From: Phil1 sp964487565 | GTDB lineage: Bacteria; Bacillota; Clostridia; Christensenellales; CAG-138 | DNA: 63,062 bases | Direction: 5' to 3' | Assembly (NCBI GenBank): GCA_964487565.1 | Contig: CAZARN010000010.1 | Coordinates: forward strand, 1-63,062 | Part shown: positions 1 through 7,897 of the stretch, in pieces | How positions within the stretch are numbered: the stretch's first letter is position 1 | Layout: each line of letters starts with the position of its first letter | Program-made: the position numbers and the translations under genes | The notes under the pieces: generated by a model | What the model saw: only the letters and a program-made list of their open reading frames with translations | What the model was told of the DNA's origin: nothing | Database searches by the model: none

Positions 1-962
1 TCAAGGCTGTTATAGAGAACAATCCCACATACGAGCTGGTAAAAATCTATACGGACGAGGGCATTTCCGGGACTTCGCTGAACAAGCGTAAGGGCTTTCA
101 GAACATGATTGATGATGCAATGAATGGCAAAATCGACCTCATTCTGACGAAGAGCATCAGCCGCTTTGGACGCAACATAGTGGACATTCTGACTACGCTA
201 CGGAGCCTCAGCAACTTGGAGCCGCCCGTGGCTGTGAGCTTCGAGTCGGAGGGTATTTTCAGTAGCGACGGTAAAAACAAGCTGATTATATCCATTCTGT
301 CAGCGCTTGCAGAGCTTGAGAGCCAGCAGAAAAGCATCGCAATCAAAGAGGGCATACGCTACCGTATGCAGGAAGGGCTTTACAAATTTCCTGTGAAAAA
401 TCTAATCGGATACTATCGAGACTACAGCGGCATGGTAAAGATCGAGCCAGCCGAGGCGGAAATTGTAAGATACATTTTCGATAGTTTTCTTGAAGGTGCG
501 TCTCCGCAGGAGATAGCAGCATCCCTCACCCAGCAAAACATAGGCTCGCCAATGGGTATGGAAGCATGGCGTCAGGCAACGATACGCAGCATTCTTTCAA
601 ACGAGAAATACTGCGGCGATGTCTTATACCAAAAGACATACTCCAAAGACTATCTGTCTCACAAAACCGTGAAAAACAAGGACGTTCTCCCGCAATGGTT
701 CTGGGAGAATAATCACCCAGCCATCATCAAGCGTGAGAACTGGGCAAAAGCGCAGGAGCTGCTTGCATCTGGTAAATGGAGCAAACGCGCCACTTCACTT
801 CAAGCGATGAAGCGGCAGTTCACTGTTGCAAAGGTGAAATCCGGCGTTTTACGCGGTTATTTCCTTATGGATATGAATTGGACGAGTGACGAGCGTGAGC
901 AGTTTATCAACATCATTCACAACATCAACGAGCTTGGCGATTACCAAGCAGAAAAGGAGTAA
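1..962 (+). CDS. Serine site-specific recombinase, 5' truncated by window edge
   Basis: The reading frame is open from base 3, so the start lies outside the window; 319 residues are visible. The first residues carry the resolvase-domain segment YTDEGISGTS followed by KSISRFGRN, which in this family lies beside the catalytic fold. A recombinase domain follows (about residues 120-260, with ILSNEKYCGDVLYQ). The C-terminus ends soon after that domain, and I see no zinc-ribbon cysteine pairs, so it is a short-tailed large serine recombinase. The catalytic serine lies upstream of the window. Such genes excise or integrate clostridial mobile elements. Lower GC and different codon use than the genes after 1571 suggest this is an island end. 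The next gene starts 4 bases later. Confidence 0.9.
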   Translation, partial: KAVIENNPTYELVKIYTDEGISGTSLNKRKGFQNMIDDAMNGKIDLILTKSISRFGRNIVDILTTLRSLSNLEPPVAVSFESEGIFSSDGKNKLIISILSALAELESQQKSIAIKEGIRYRMQEGLYKFPVKNLIGYYRDYSGMVKIEPAEAEIVRYIFDSFLEGASPQEIAASLTQQNIGSPMGMEAWRQATIRSILSNEKYCGDVLYQKTYSKDYLSHKTVKNKDVLPQWFWENNHPAIIKRENWAKAQELLASGKWSKRATSLQAMKRQFTVAKVKSGVLRGYFLMDMNWTSDEREQFINIIHNINELGDYQAEKE

Positions 963-966
963 TATT

Positions 967-1380
967 ATGGCTATAAAATTTTCCAATATCAATCTGGAGG
1001 TGCTCGACCTCACAACAAACGCGACCCCAGATATCTTCGTTAATCAGAACGGAATCACCTTCAGCAAGCGCGTTCTTGAGGATTTGAACTATCCCCAGAC
1101 AGTGCAATACTGCAATGACCCGGCTCAACACATTTTTGCAATTCGCGTATGCAAGAGCAACGAGGCAAAAGCTGTATCATTCTCCAAGCCCCGCGCCGAG
1201 CAGACAAATACGCTCGGCTGCAGTAATAAGAATCTTCACGATGTGATTGCCGCGCTCATCCCGGATTATAAGCCGAAAAAGCGTTATAAGGTGGTAGGTG
1301 AGTTTGATGCCGAAAATCGTGTGATATACTACGATATGTCCACGGCAGAGGTTTCTGAATTCCGCGCAGTCAAGGACTAA
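967..1380 (+). CDS. Small hypothetical protein linked to the recombinase
   Basis: This 137-residue protein is not recognised. The start is ATG 967, because AAAAGGAG ends 7 bases upstream, inside the end of the recombinase gene; longer in-frame starts would overlap the recombinase. It has no membrane segment or signal peptide and reads as a compact mixed alpha/beta protein. A central region (RVCKSNEAKAVSFSKP) precedes a basic stretch KPKKRYKV. The near-overlap implies co-transcription with the recombinase, so it is probably cargo or an accessory factor of the mobile element; that role is inference. Confidence 0.75.
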   Translation: MAIKFSNINLEVLDLTTNATPDIFVNQNGITFSKRVLEDLNYPQTVQYCNDPAQHIFAIRVCKSNEAKAVSFSKPRAEQTNTLGCSNKNLHDVIAALIPDYKPKKRYKVVGEFDAENRVIYYDMSTAEVSEFRAVKD

Positions 1381-1446
1381 AACGAGCTACATCACTGGTG
1401 TACCGCCATCAGCGCGGTAAACTTAGGGATTTTCTTAAAACGCAAA

Positions 1447-1489
1447 AAAGCGGCCATGCAGGAGCATAATGCTCTTACATGGTCGCTTT
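1447..1489 (-). terminator. Long hairpin terminator for the MFS/MATE operon
   Basis: A 12-bp stem (1447-1458 with 1478-1489, one G-T pair) encloses a second 6-bp stem GAGCAT/ATGCTC. Read on the minus strand it is followed by six T (A-run 1444-1449), the rho-independent layout for transcripts arriving from 2806. On the plus strand the T-run is only three, so it would be weaker for the recombinase island. Confidence 0.65.
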
Positions 1490-1570
1490 CCTGTTGCCGC
1501 CGCTTGAAGCTGTTCACTCAAGTTTTTTCGTTAATCCCTGTGTGAACGCTCCAAAAGGGGCGCTTTTGAT

Positions 1571-2806
1571 TCAACTCGTTATGCGGCGTTTGGAGTTGCG
1601 GCCGGGTATCACCAGCATGTAGCCCAGCATGAGCGCGGCGCTCACCGCAAGAAGGATGATTACGGCGCTCCTGTAACCGCCTGTCGCATCATAAACCGCG
1701 CCGCCGAAATAAGGGCATATCGCGGAGCCAAGGTTGCCGACGGCGCTGTAAAAGCCAAGCTTCGTGCCGAAATCGCGCGTGCCGAACATATCCTTCACAA
1801 TGACCGCGGGCGCGATCGTGCCGAAAGGACAGCCTATCGCAACGCCGATGAACACGAGGATGAACATCCACGCATTTTGTGAAAACACCATCCCGACAAA
1901 GCCGAGCGTCATCGCCCCCATGCCGCAAAACGTGGCTGTTTTGAGGCCGAACCTGTCGATTATCTTGCCGAAGAGCACCTTGCCCACGGCCATCCCGCCC
2001 ATCGATGCGGACGCGCAGAACGTGATGAAGGCGGCGCTGTGTCCAAGCTCCTCATAATACGGCGCGATATATGTGCTCACGCCGTAGCTTGCCACGGCGT
2101 TCAACACGGAAAAAAGAAGCATCAGATAAAACGAGGGCATGCGCAGCGTCGCGCGCATCGTGCCTCCGGTATCAGGCTGCTCGCGCGTTTCGGGCGCGTT
2201 CGGGTCGCACAGCGGCTCAAGGCCCATGTCCGAAGGTTTCACGCGCAGCATCAGGAACACCGCCGCGAAGTTCACCACCGCCATTATTCCGCCCACGATG
2301 AAGAAGGAATACCGCCAGCCCAGTGTGCCGATTATCCCGCTGATGACGGGGCTGAATACCATGCCGCCTATGCCGCTGCCCATGAACGCAAGGCCGAGCG
2401 CAAGCCCGTATGAGCGCTTGAACCAGTTGCGGATGATTATCGCAAGCGGTATGGTCGTGATGAAGCACTGCGCGCTTCCTATCACCGCGGCAAGGACGTA
2501 AAACTGCCAAAGCTTTTGGCAGAAGCCGTATGAGATATACGACGCCACGAGCGCGCATACGCACACGCGCATGACCTTCATCAGATCAAAGCGTCTGTAA
2601 ACAGCGCCCGCAAACGGCGCGGTGAGCATGAGCGCGATGAACATCAGCGACTGGGCGAATGAATAGCTTTCGCGCGAAAGGCCAAGTTCCTTTGTGACAG
2701 GCGCAAGATAAAACGCATAGCAGTTGTTGACCACTCCGTAAACGCTTACCATCACAAGCATCGCCGCGGTGACGATCACATAACCGTAAAAAGGTCTTTT
2801 TCTCAT
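1571..2806 (-). CDS. MFS transporter
   Basis: Major facilitator superfamily permease of 411 residues with about 12 hydrophobic segments, in the inner membrane. The N-terminus (RPFYGYVIVTAAMLVM) and the segment GLALGLAFMGSGIGGMVFSP resemble the oxalate/formate-antiporter and monocarboxylate-carrier branch, so a small organic anion is the best guess for substrate; this is inference. Its ATG overlaps the MATE stop by 4 bases (ATGA), so the two are translationally coupled. A long terminator lies downstream at 1447-1489. Confidence 0.85.
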   Translation of the reverse strand: MRKRPFYGYVIVTAAMLVMVSVYGVVNNCYAFYLAPVTKELGLSRESYSFAQSLMFIALMLTAPFAGAVYRRFDLMKVMRVCVCALVASYISYGFCQKLWQFYVLAAVIGSAQCFITTIPLAIIIRNWFKRSYGLALGLAFMGSGIGGMVFSPVISGIIGTLGWRYSFFIVGGIMAVVNFAAVFLMLRVKPSDMGLEPLCDPNAPETREQPDTGGTMRATLRMPSFYLMLLFSVLNAVASYGVSTYIAPYYEELGHSAAFITFCASASMGGMAVGKVLFGKIIDRFGLKTATFCGMGAMTLGFVGMVFSQNAWMFILVFIGVAIGCPFGTIAPAVIVKDMFGTRDFGTKLGFYSAVGNLGSAICPYFGGAVYDATGGYRSAVIILLAVSAALMLGYMLVIPGRNSKRRITS

Positions 2807-4176
2807 TGCCGCACCAGCTCCGCCCCGCCCGACGCGATGAGTTTATTCTTCACCCTGTAATAACACACCATTTCAATGAGCGCCGTGATCGCCCAGGTGA
2901 CGGGATACGAAAGATAGATGACGGCCATCGTGTGCCAAACCTCGCACACCGTTTCAAGCCATACTATGCGCAGCACGCATGCGCCGAATATCGTGACGAT
3001 CATCGGCATCACCGATTTGCCCATCCCGCGCAGCGTTCCCGTGAATACCTCCATGAAACCGCAAAGGCAATACGGCGTGCCGATGACGAGAAGGCGGACG
3101 CTGCCGTATGCGATCACCTCCGGATCGCTGTTGTAAAGGCTGAGCAACGGTCCCCTGAAGAGTATTATCACGACGCCCGTCACGGCCGCAACGATGAAAA
3201 CGAGAATGTTGCAGTATTTGACGGATGTGCCGATACGCTCGTATTTCTTTGCGCCTACGTTCTGGCTCACGAACGACAGCGCGCTCTGCGACACGCAGTT
3301 CATGGTGATATATATGAAGTTTTCAAGATTGCCCGCCGCGCCGTTCCCGGCAACCGCAAGCGAGCCGAAGGTGTTTATCGAAGACTGGATGAGCACGCCT
3401 GAAATTGAGAAAAGCGAGCTTTGAAGGCCCGCCGGCAGACCGATGCGCATCATCGCGCGCAGCTTTTCCCAGTTGATGCACATTTTTGAAGGATAAAACC
3501 GCACCGCGCCAGGCGTGTGCATAAGACAGTATACGACGAGCACGGCCGAGAGCGTTTCCGATATGATCGTCGCCCATGCGACGCCGGCAACGCCCATTTT
3601 AAACGATATGACGAACACGAGATTAAGCGCGCAGTTCAGCGCGCCCGAAACGATGAGGAAATACATCGGACGTTTGGTATCGCCCACGGCGCGCAGTATC
3701 GACGCGCCGAAGTTGTATATCATGAGAGCCGGAAGACCCAGAAAATATATCTTTGTGTAAAGCGCCGCCTGATCGAGCACGTCCGCGGGGCAGCTCATCC
3801 AAGAAAGGAAGATGCGGCTCATGAAAAAGCCGAATATGCCGATGAGCACGCCGCCCACAATGCTGACAAGCATCGCCGAATGGACGGTTTTTTGGACTTC
3901 GTCGGTTTCCTTCGCGCCGTAATGCTGCGCCACCACCACCGACACGCCCACGGATATCCCCATGAAAAGAGCTACGATGAGATTGATCAGCGACCCCGTG
4001 GAACCCACGGCCGCAAGCGCCGTCGCGCCCGCGAATTTGCCTGCTACGATCATATCGGCCGCATTGTAAAAGAACTGGAGTATCCCCGTCAACACGACCG
4101 GTAGTGAGAAACGGATGATCTTCGGGAGCAGATTTCCCTCGGTCATATCCATTTCATAATTCTTCTGCGTAGTCAT
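2803..4176 (-). CDS. MATE family efflux transporter
   Basis: Multidrug and toxin extrusion family protein, 457 residues from ATG 4176. That start is chosen because AAGGAGG sits 5 bases upstream, while the longer in-frame start has no ribosome site. The N-terminal MTEGNLLPKIIRFSLPVV and the paired 6-helix bundles are typical of the DinF/NorM-like prokaryotic branch. It would export cationic compounds using a Na+ or H+ gradient. First gene of a two-gene minus-strand operon with the MFS permease; the pair may handle related substrates. Confidence 0.9.
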   Translation of the reverse strand: MTTQKNYEMDMTEGNLLPKIIRFSLPVVLTGILQFFYNAADMIVAGKFAGATALAAVGSTGSLINLIVALFMGISVGVSVVVAQHYGAKETDEVQKTVHSAMLVSIVGGVLIGIFGFFMSRIFLSWMSCPADVLDQAALYTKIYFLGLPALMIYNFGASILRAVGDTKRPMYFLIVSGALNCALNLVFVISFKMGVAGVAWATIISETLSAVLVVYCLMHTPGAVRFYPSKMCINWEKLRAMMRIGLPAGLQSSLFSISGVLIQSSINTFGSLAVAGNGAAGNLENFIYITMNCVSQSALSFVSQNVGAKKYERIGTSVKYCNILVFIVAAVTGVVIILFRGPLLSLYNSDPEVIAYGSVRLLVIGTPYCLCGFMEVFTGTLRGMGKSVMPMIVTIFGACVLRIVWLETVCEVWHTMAVIYLSYPVTWAITALIEMVCYYRVKNKLIASGGAELVRQ

Positions 4177-4257
4177 ATTCCTCCTTGGCGGTATAACACC
4201 GCGAATATATTCTATCACTTTTCGAGAAATATGCTATCGCTATTTCCCGCTTTATGG

Positions 4258-4306
4258 TATAATCCAGCCTCGGGGAAGGGAAAAGCCTTCTCTTTATGGT
4301 TTTTTT
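4258..4306 (+). promoter_or_regulatory. Extended -10 promoter with short hairpin and T-run
   Basis: TGgTATAAT (TATAAT 4258-4263) is an extended -10. Just downstream, 4273-4279 can pair with 4286-4292 (core GAAGG/CCTTC), and seven T follow at 4300-4306. This could be an attenuated upstream start for trkAH or a very short RNA. The 7-base gap between stem and T-run weakens the terminator reading. Confidence 0.3.
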
Positions 4307-4331
4307 ATGCCGTTCGTTCCATGAGCTCATG

Positions 4332-4360
4332 TTGGCAAAAGGCCCGGATGGTAGTATAAT
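4332..4360 (+). promoter_or_regulatory. trkAH promoter
   Basis: TTGGCA (4332-4337), a 17-base spacer and TATAAT (4355-4360) form a near-consensus housekeeping promoter. The start would be near 4367, giving a leader of about 24 bases that carries the AGAGGACGG ribosome site of trkA. Confidence 0.7.
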
Positions 4361-4390
4361 TGAATAATTATATTGAGTAAGAGGACGGAA

Positions 4391-5758
4391 ATGAAAATCG
4401 TTATCGTCGGCGACGGCAAGGTGGGCTATACCCTCACCAAGCGGCTTTCCCAGGAAGGTCATGACGTTGTCGTCATTGATTCAAACAAGCGTATACTTCT
4501 CGAGAGCCAGGAGGCGCTCGACGTGGCTGTTGTGGACGGCAACGGCGCGAGCGTCGAGGTGCAGCGCGAGGCGGGCGTCGAAACGGCGGACCTGCTTATT
4601 GCCGCAACCTCCGGCGACGAGACAAACCTTTTGTGCTGCATGGTGGCCAAAAAGCTTGGCTGCCGGCACACCATCGCGCGCGTGCGCAATCCCGAATACG
4701 ATCAGCAGACCCGTTTCCTGCGCGACGAGCTTGGCCTTTCCATGGTTGTCAACCCCGAAAAGGCCGCCGCGCTTGAAATTTTCCGTCTGCTGCAGTTTCC
4801 TGTATTCCTCAAAAGGGATTCGTTTGCAAAGGGAAGCGTGGAGCTTGTTGAGCTCAAGCTGAAGGAAGGCAACGTGTTGACCGACAAGCGCCTGAGCCAG
4901 TTCAGGAGCGTGGCGGACGTCAACGCGCTCGTCTGCGCCGTTGAACGCGACGGCGTCATAACAATCCCGAAGGGCGATTTCACGCTCCTTGCGGGCGATA
5001 AGGTCACGATCGCCGCGGACGCCGCGGATCTCGTGCGCCTGATCAAGAACCTCGGCGTTTATTCGCCGAAGGCCGAACACATAATGATTATCGGCGGCAG
5101 CAGAACAGCAAAGTATCTTTCGCTGCTCCTGCTTCGCAGCAAAGCAAAGCTCACCATAATCGAAAAGGAGCTCGACCGCTGCATGCAGCTTTCCGAAAGC
5201 CTGCCCGATGCGACGATAATCCACGGCAACGGCACGCAGCAGGAGCTTCTCCTTTCCGAAGGCATCGAAACGATGGACGCCGTCGTCACCCTTACGGGCA
5301 TGGATGAGGAAAACCTCATCGTTTCCATGTTCGCGAACTACATCGGCGTGCCAAAGACCGTGACCAAGATAAACCGCACCGAATATAACGCGGTTTATGA
5401 GAGCAAGGGCGTCGACAGCATTGTGAGCCCGAAGCTTCTCACCGCAAACGAGATCGTCCGTTATGTGCGCGCGATGGAGAACACCTCCGGCGGAAGCGTC
5501 GTTACGATGAGCCGTATCGTCGACGGCAAGGCCGAAGCGCTTGAGTTTTCCGTCAAGGGCGAGGGAAGCTTCGTCGGGGTGCCGCTGCACAGGCTGCGCC
5601 TCAAGCACGATGTGCTTATCGCCTGCATAATCCGCGCGCGGCGCGTGATAATCCCCTCCGGCGGCGACGTCATGCAGAGGGGGGACACCGTGATCGTTGT
5701 CACGGGGGCGGATCACTCCATCGGCGACCTTAAGGATATCTTCGGAGCGGAAGCATGA
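4391..5758 (+). CDS. trkA: Trk potassium uptake regulator TrkA
   Basis: Cytoplasmic peripheral subunit of the Trk/Ktr K+ uptake system, 455 residues, with two RCK repeats (about 1-220 and 228-455). The first carries the Rossmann motif GDGKVGYTL and an acidic end of strand 2 (VIDSNK); the second begins IMIIGGSRTAKYLS, where the glycine motif is less canonical. It gates TrkH in response to bound nucleotide. Start 4391 is preferred over 4373 because AGAGGACGG lies just upstream. The stop overlaps the trkH start by 4 bases, so the subunits are co-expressed. Confidence 0.95.
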   Translation: MKIVIVGDGKVGYTLTKRLSQEGHDVVVIDSNKRILLESQEALDVAVVDGNGASVEVQREAGVETADLLIAATSGDETNLLCCMVAKKLGCRHTIARVRNPEYDQQTRFLRDELGLSMVVNPEKAAALEIFRLLQFPVFLKRDSFAKGSVELVELKLKEGNVLTDKRLSQFRSVADVNALVCAVERDGVITIPKGDFTLLAGDKVTIAADAADLVRLIKNLGVYSPKAEHIMIIGGSRTAKYLSLLLLRSKAKLTIIEKELDRCMQLSESLPDATIIHGNGTQQELLLSEGIETMDAVVTLTGMDEENLIVSMFANYIGVPKTVTKINRTEYNAVYESKGVDSIVSPKLLTANEIVRYVRAMENTSGGSVVTMSRIVDGKAEALEFSVKGEGSFVGVPLHRLRLKHDVLIACIIRARRVIIPSGGDVMQRGDTVIVVTGADHSIGDLKDIFGAEA

Positions 5759-7212
5759 ATCTGAAAACCATAGGCTTCTATATGGGGCACGTAATGCGGC
5801 TGCTGGGCGTCCTTATGGCGCCGGCGCTCATTATCGCGCTCTTTCTCAGGGAATGGTCCTCCGCGATCGGCCTTGGCGTCGCTATGGCCGCGATATTCCT
5901 CGCCGGATTCCTGCTGCTGTTTTGCAGACAGCCCGAGGAGGGCGGTCTGCATCCGCGCGAAGGCTATGTCACTGTGGCGCTTGGCTGGATAATGATCTCC
6001 GTATTCGGCGCGCTGCCGTTTTGCATCAGCGGCTATATCCCCCGCTTCATCGACGCTTTCTTTGAGGTGGTTTCCGGCTTCACCACGACCGGCGCCACGA
6101 TCCTCAAGGATGTTGAGGCCCTGCCGAAAAGCCTGCTTTACTGGCGCTCCTTCACGCACTGGATCGGCGGCATGGGCGTGCTTGTGTTCATCCTCGCCAT
6201 CGTTCCCCTCAACAAGGGCAACGGCGAAAGCTTCCATCTGCTGCGCGCGGAAAGCCCCGGCCCGTCCGTCGGCAAGCTTTCACCCACCATGCGGCACACG
6301 GCGCGCACGCTTTATGTGATCTATTTTGCGCTCACCCTGCTGCTCATCGTGCTGCTCCTGCTTGGCGGCATGCCGCTGTTCGACAGCATCGTCCATGCCT
6401 TCGGCACGGCGGGCACAGGCGGCTTCTCCATCAAAAACGCGAGCATCGCCGCGTATGACAGCTATTACCTGCAAACCGTGATCGCCATATTCATGGCGCT
6501 TTTCGGCGTCAACTTCAACCTTTATTATCTCGTCCTCGTCGGCCGCGCCTCACAGGCGCTCAAGAGCGAGGAATTCCGCGCGTATGTCGGCATAATGGCG
6601 GCGGCCACGCTCATCATCGCGATAAACATTTTCGGTATCTACGGCAATGTGCGCGACGCGCTGCATCAAAGCTTCTTCCAGGTTTCCTCCATAATGACCA
6701 CCACGGGTTATGTGACGGCGGATTTCGACAAATGGCCGGAGCTTTCGCGCATGATCCTTCTCGGGCTTATGATCGTCGGCGCATCCGCCGGCTCCACCGG
6801 CGGCGGCATGAAGGTCGCCCGCATACTCATCCTTTGGCGCTCCCTCAAGGTGGAGACCAAGCGCATGCTCCGTCCCCGCACGATATCCGTGATCTGCCTG
6901 GATAAAAAGCAGGTGGACGGCTTCGTGCTGCGCGGCGTGTATGCGTTTTCGGTCGCGTATATACTCATAAGCATTGTATCAATGCTCATAATATCGCTTG
7001 ATAATTTCGATCTTGAAACGACCGTGTCCTCCGTGTTTGCCTGCATCGGCAATATCGGCCCCGGCCTTTCCATGGTCGGCGCCGTCGGCAATTACAGCGA
7101 GTTTTCGGTTTTGAGCAAGCTTGTGCTTTCCGCAGATATGCTTTTCGGCAGACTCGAAATATTCCCTCTGGTGCTGATGTTCTCGCCCTCTGTGTGGAAA
7201 AACCGGGGCTGA
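5755..7212 (+). CDS. trkH: Trk potassium channel subunit TrkH
   Basis: Membrane pore of the Trk K+ transporter, 485 residues, with the four pore-loop pattern of the TrkH/KtrB family. Selectivity-type glycines are visible in VVSGFTTTGATIL, FGTAGTGGFS, SSIMTTTGYVT and the last loop near IGNIGPG. The full HxxGGxG region is present (THWIGGMGVLV). It starts inside the trkA stop (ATGA). Its 3' end nearly meets nrdG, which converges from the other strand with a 4-base gap and no visible terminator. Confidence 0.95.
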   Translation: MNLKTIGFYMGHVMRLLGVLMAPALIIALFLREWSSAIGLGVAMAAIFLAGFLLLFCRQPEEGGLHPREGYVTVALGWIMISVFGALPFCISGYIPRFIDAFFEVVSGFTTTGATILKDVEALPKSLLYWRSFTHWIGGMGVLVFILAIVPLNKGNGESFHLLRAESPGPSVGKLSPTMRHTARTLYVIYFALTLLLIVLLLLGGMPLFDSIVHAFGTAGTGGFSIKNASIAAYDSYYLQTVIAIFMALFGVNFNLYYLVLVGRASQALKSEEFRAYVGIMAAATLIIAINIFGIYGNVRDALHQSFFQVSSIMTTTGYVTADFDKWPELSRMILLGLMIVGASAGSTGGGMKVARILILWRSLKVETKRMLRPRTISVICLDKKQVDGFVLRGVYAFSVAYILISIVSMLIISLDNFDLETTVSSVFACIGNIGPGLSMVGAVGNYSEFSVLSKLVLSADMLFGRLEIFPLVLMFSPSVWKNRG

Positions 7213-7216
7213 GCGC

Positions 7217-7891
7217 TCACGCCCGGCTTGAGACGTGCTTTTGAAGCGGCAACAGCGCTTCTGCGAAAGAGGCGATCTGCTGCGGCTTATACGGCTCAAG
7301 GTCTTGAAGTATGTCCCTGTCCCCTTCCTGTTCCCTGTAAAGCTGAAGGTACCATTTTTCGAGCTCCGGCACGGCGCGCGCCATGGCGCGAAGCTCCTCC
7401 GTGCCAAGCTGCGGCACGAGGGTCGTGCGCAGCTCCCACGCGACGTCCGACGCAAGGAGGATGTCAAGGCTCTCGCGCACGCCCGTCGACGGCGCGCGGC
7501 ATATTTCGGGATACATTTCAAAAGGCGCTTTATAGTCCATCGCCACATAATCCACAAGCCCCGCGCCGATCGCGCTCCGGAGCACCTCCGGACGGCTGCC
7601 GTTGGTGTCCAGCTTGACGCTGTATCCGAGCTTTTTGGCGCGGTTGAGCTGCCAGAGAAGATCCTTTTGCAGCGTGGGTTCGCCGCCCGTGAACACGACC
7701 GCGTCGAGAAGCCCGCGGCGCTTTTCCAAAAAAGCCCACACCTCCGCCTCGTCGATCAGCGGCGGACGGTCCAATATGTTCCTGTTATGACAATAAAAGC
7801 AACGATAATTACAGCCCGCCGCGAATATCACCGCGGCGAGCTTTTTCGGAAAATCCAAAGTGCTTGTTTTTTGCAGACCCGCAATTTCCAT
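7217..7891 (-). CDS. nrdG: Anaerobic ribonucleotide reductase activating protein NrdG
   Basis: Radical SAM activase, 224 residues, that installs the glycyl radical on NrdD. The cluster motif is C-X3-C-X2-C (CNYRCFYC, about residue 27), followed by the SAM-binding VFTGGEPTLQ. The N-terminal TSTLDFPKKLAAVIF is typical of the NrdG2-type activase in Firmicutes. It begins 6 bases after the nrdD stop without a clear ribosome site, so it is probably translated by coupling. It works only anaerobically, which fits the lifestyle. Confidence 0.93.
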   Translation of the reverse strand: MEIAGLQKTSTLDFPKKLAAVIFAAGCNYRCFYCHNRNILDRPPLIDEAEVWAFLEKRRGLLDAVVFTGGEPTLQKDLLWQLNRAKKLGYSVKLDTNGSRPEVLRSAIGAGLVDYVAMDYKAPFEMYPEICRAPSTGVRESLDILLASDVAWELRTTLVPQLGTEELRAMARAVPELEKWYLQLYREQEGDRDILQDLEPYKPQQIASFAEALLPLQKHVSSRA

Positions 7892-7897
7892 ATCGGC

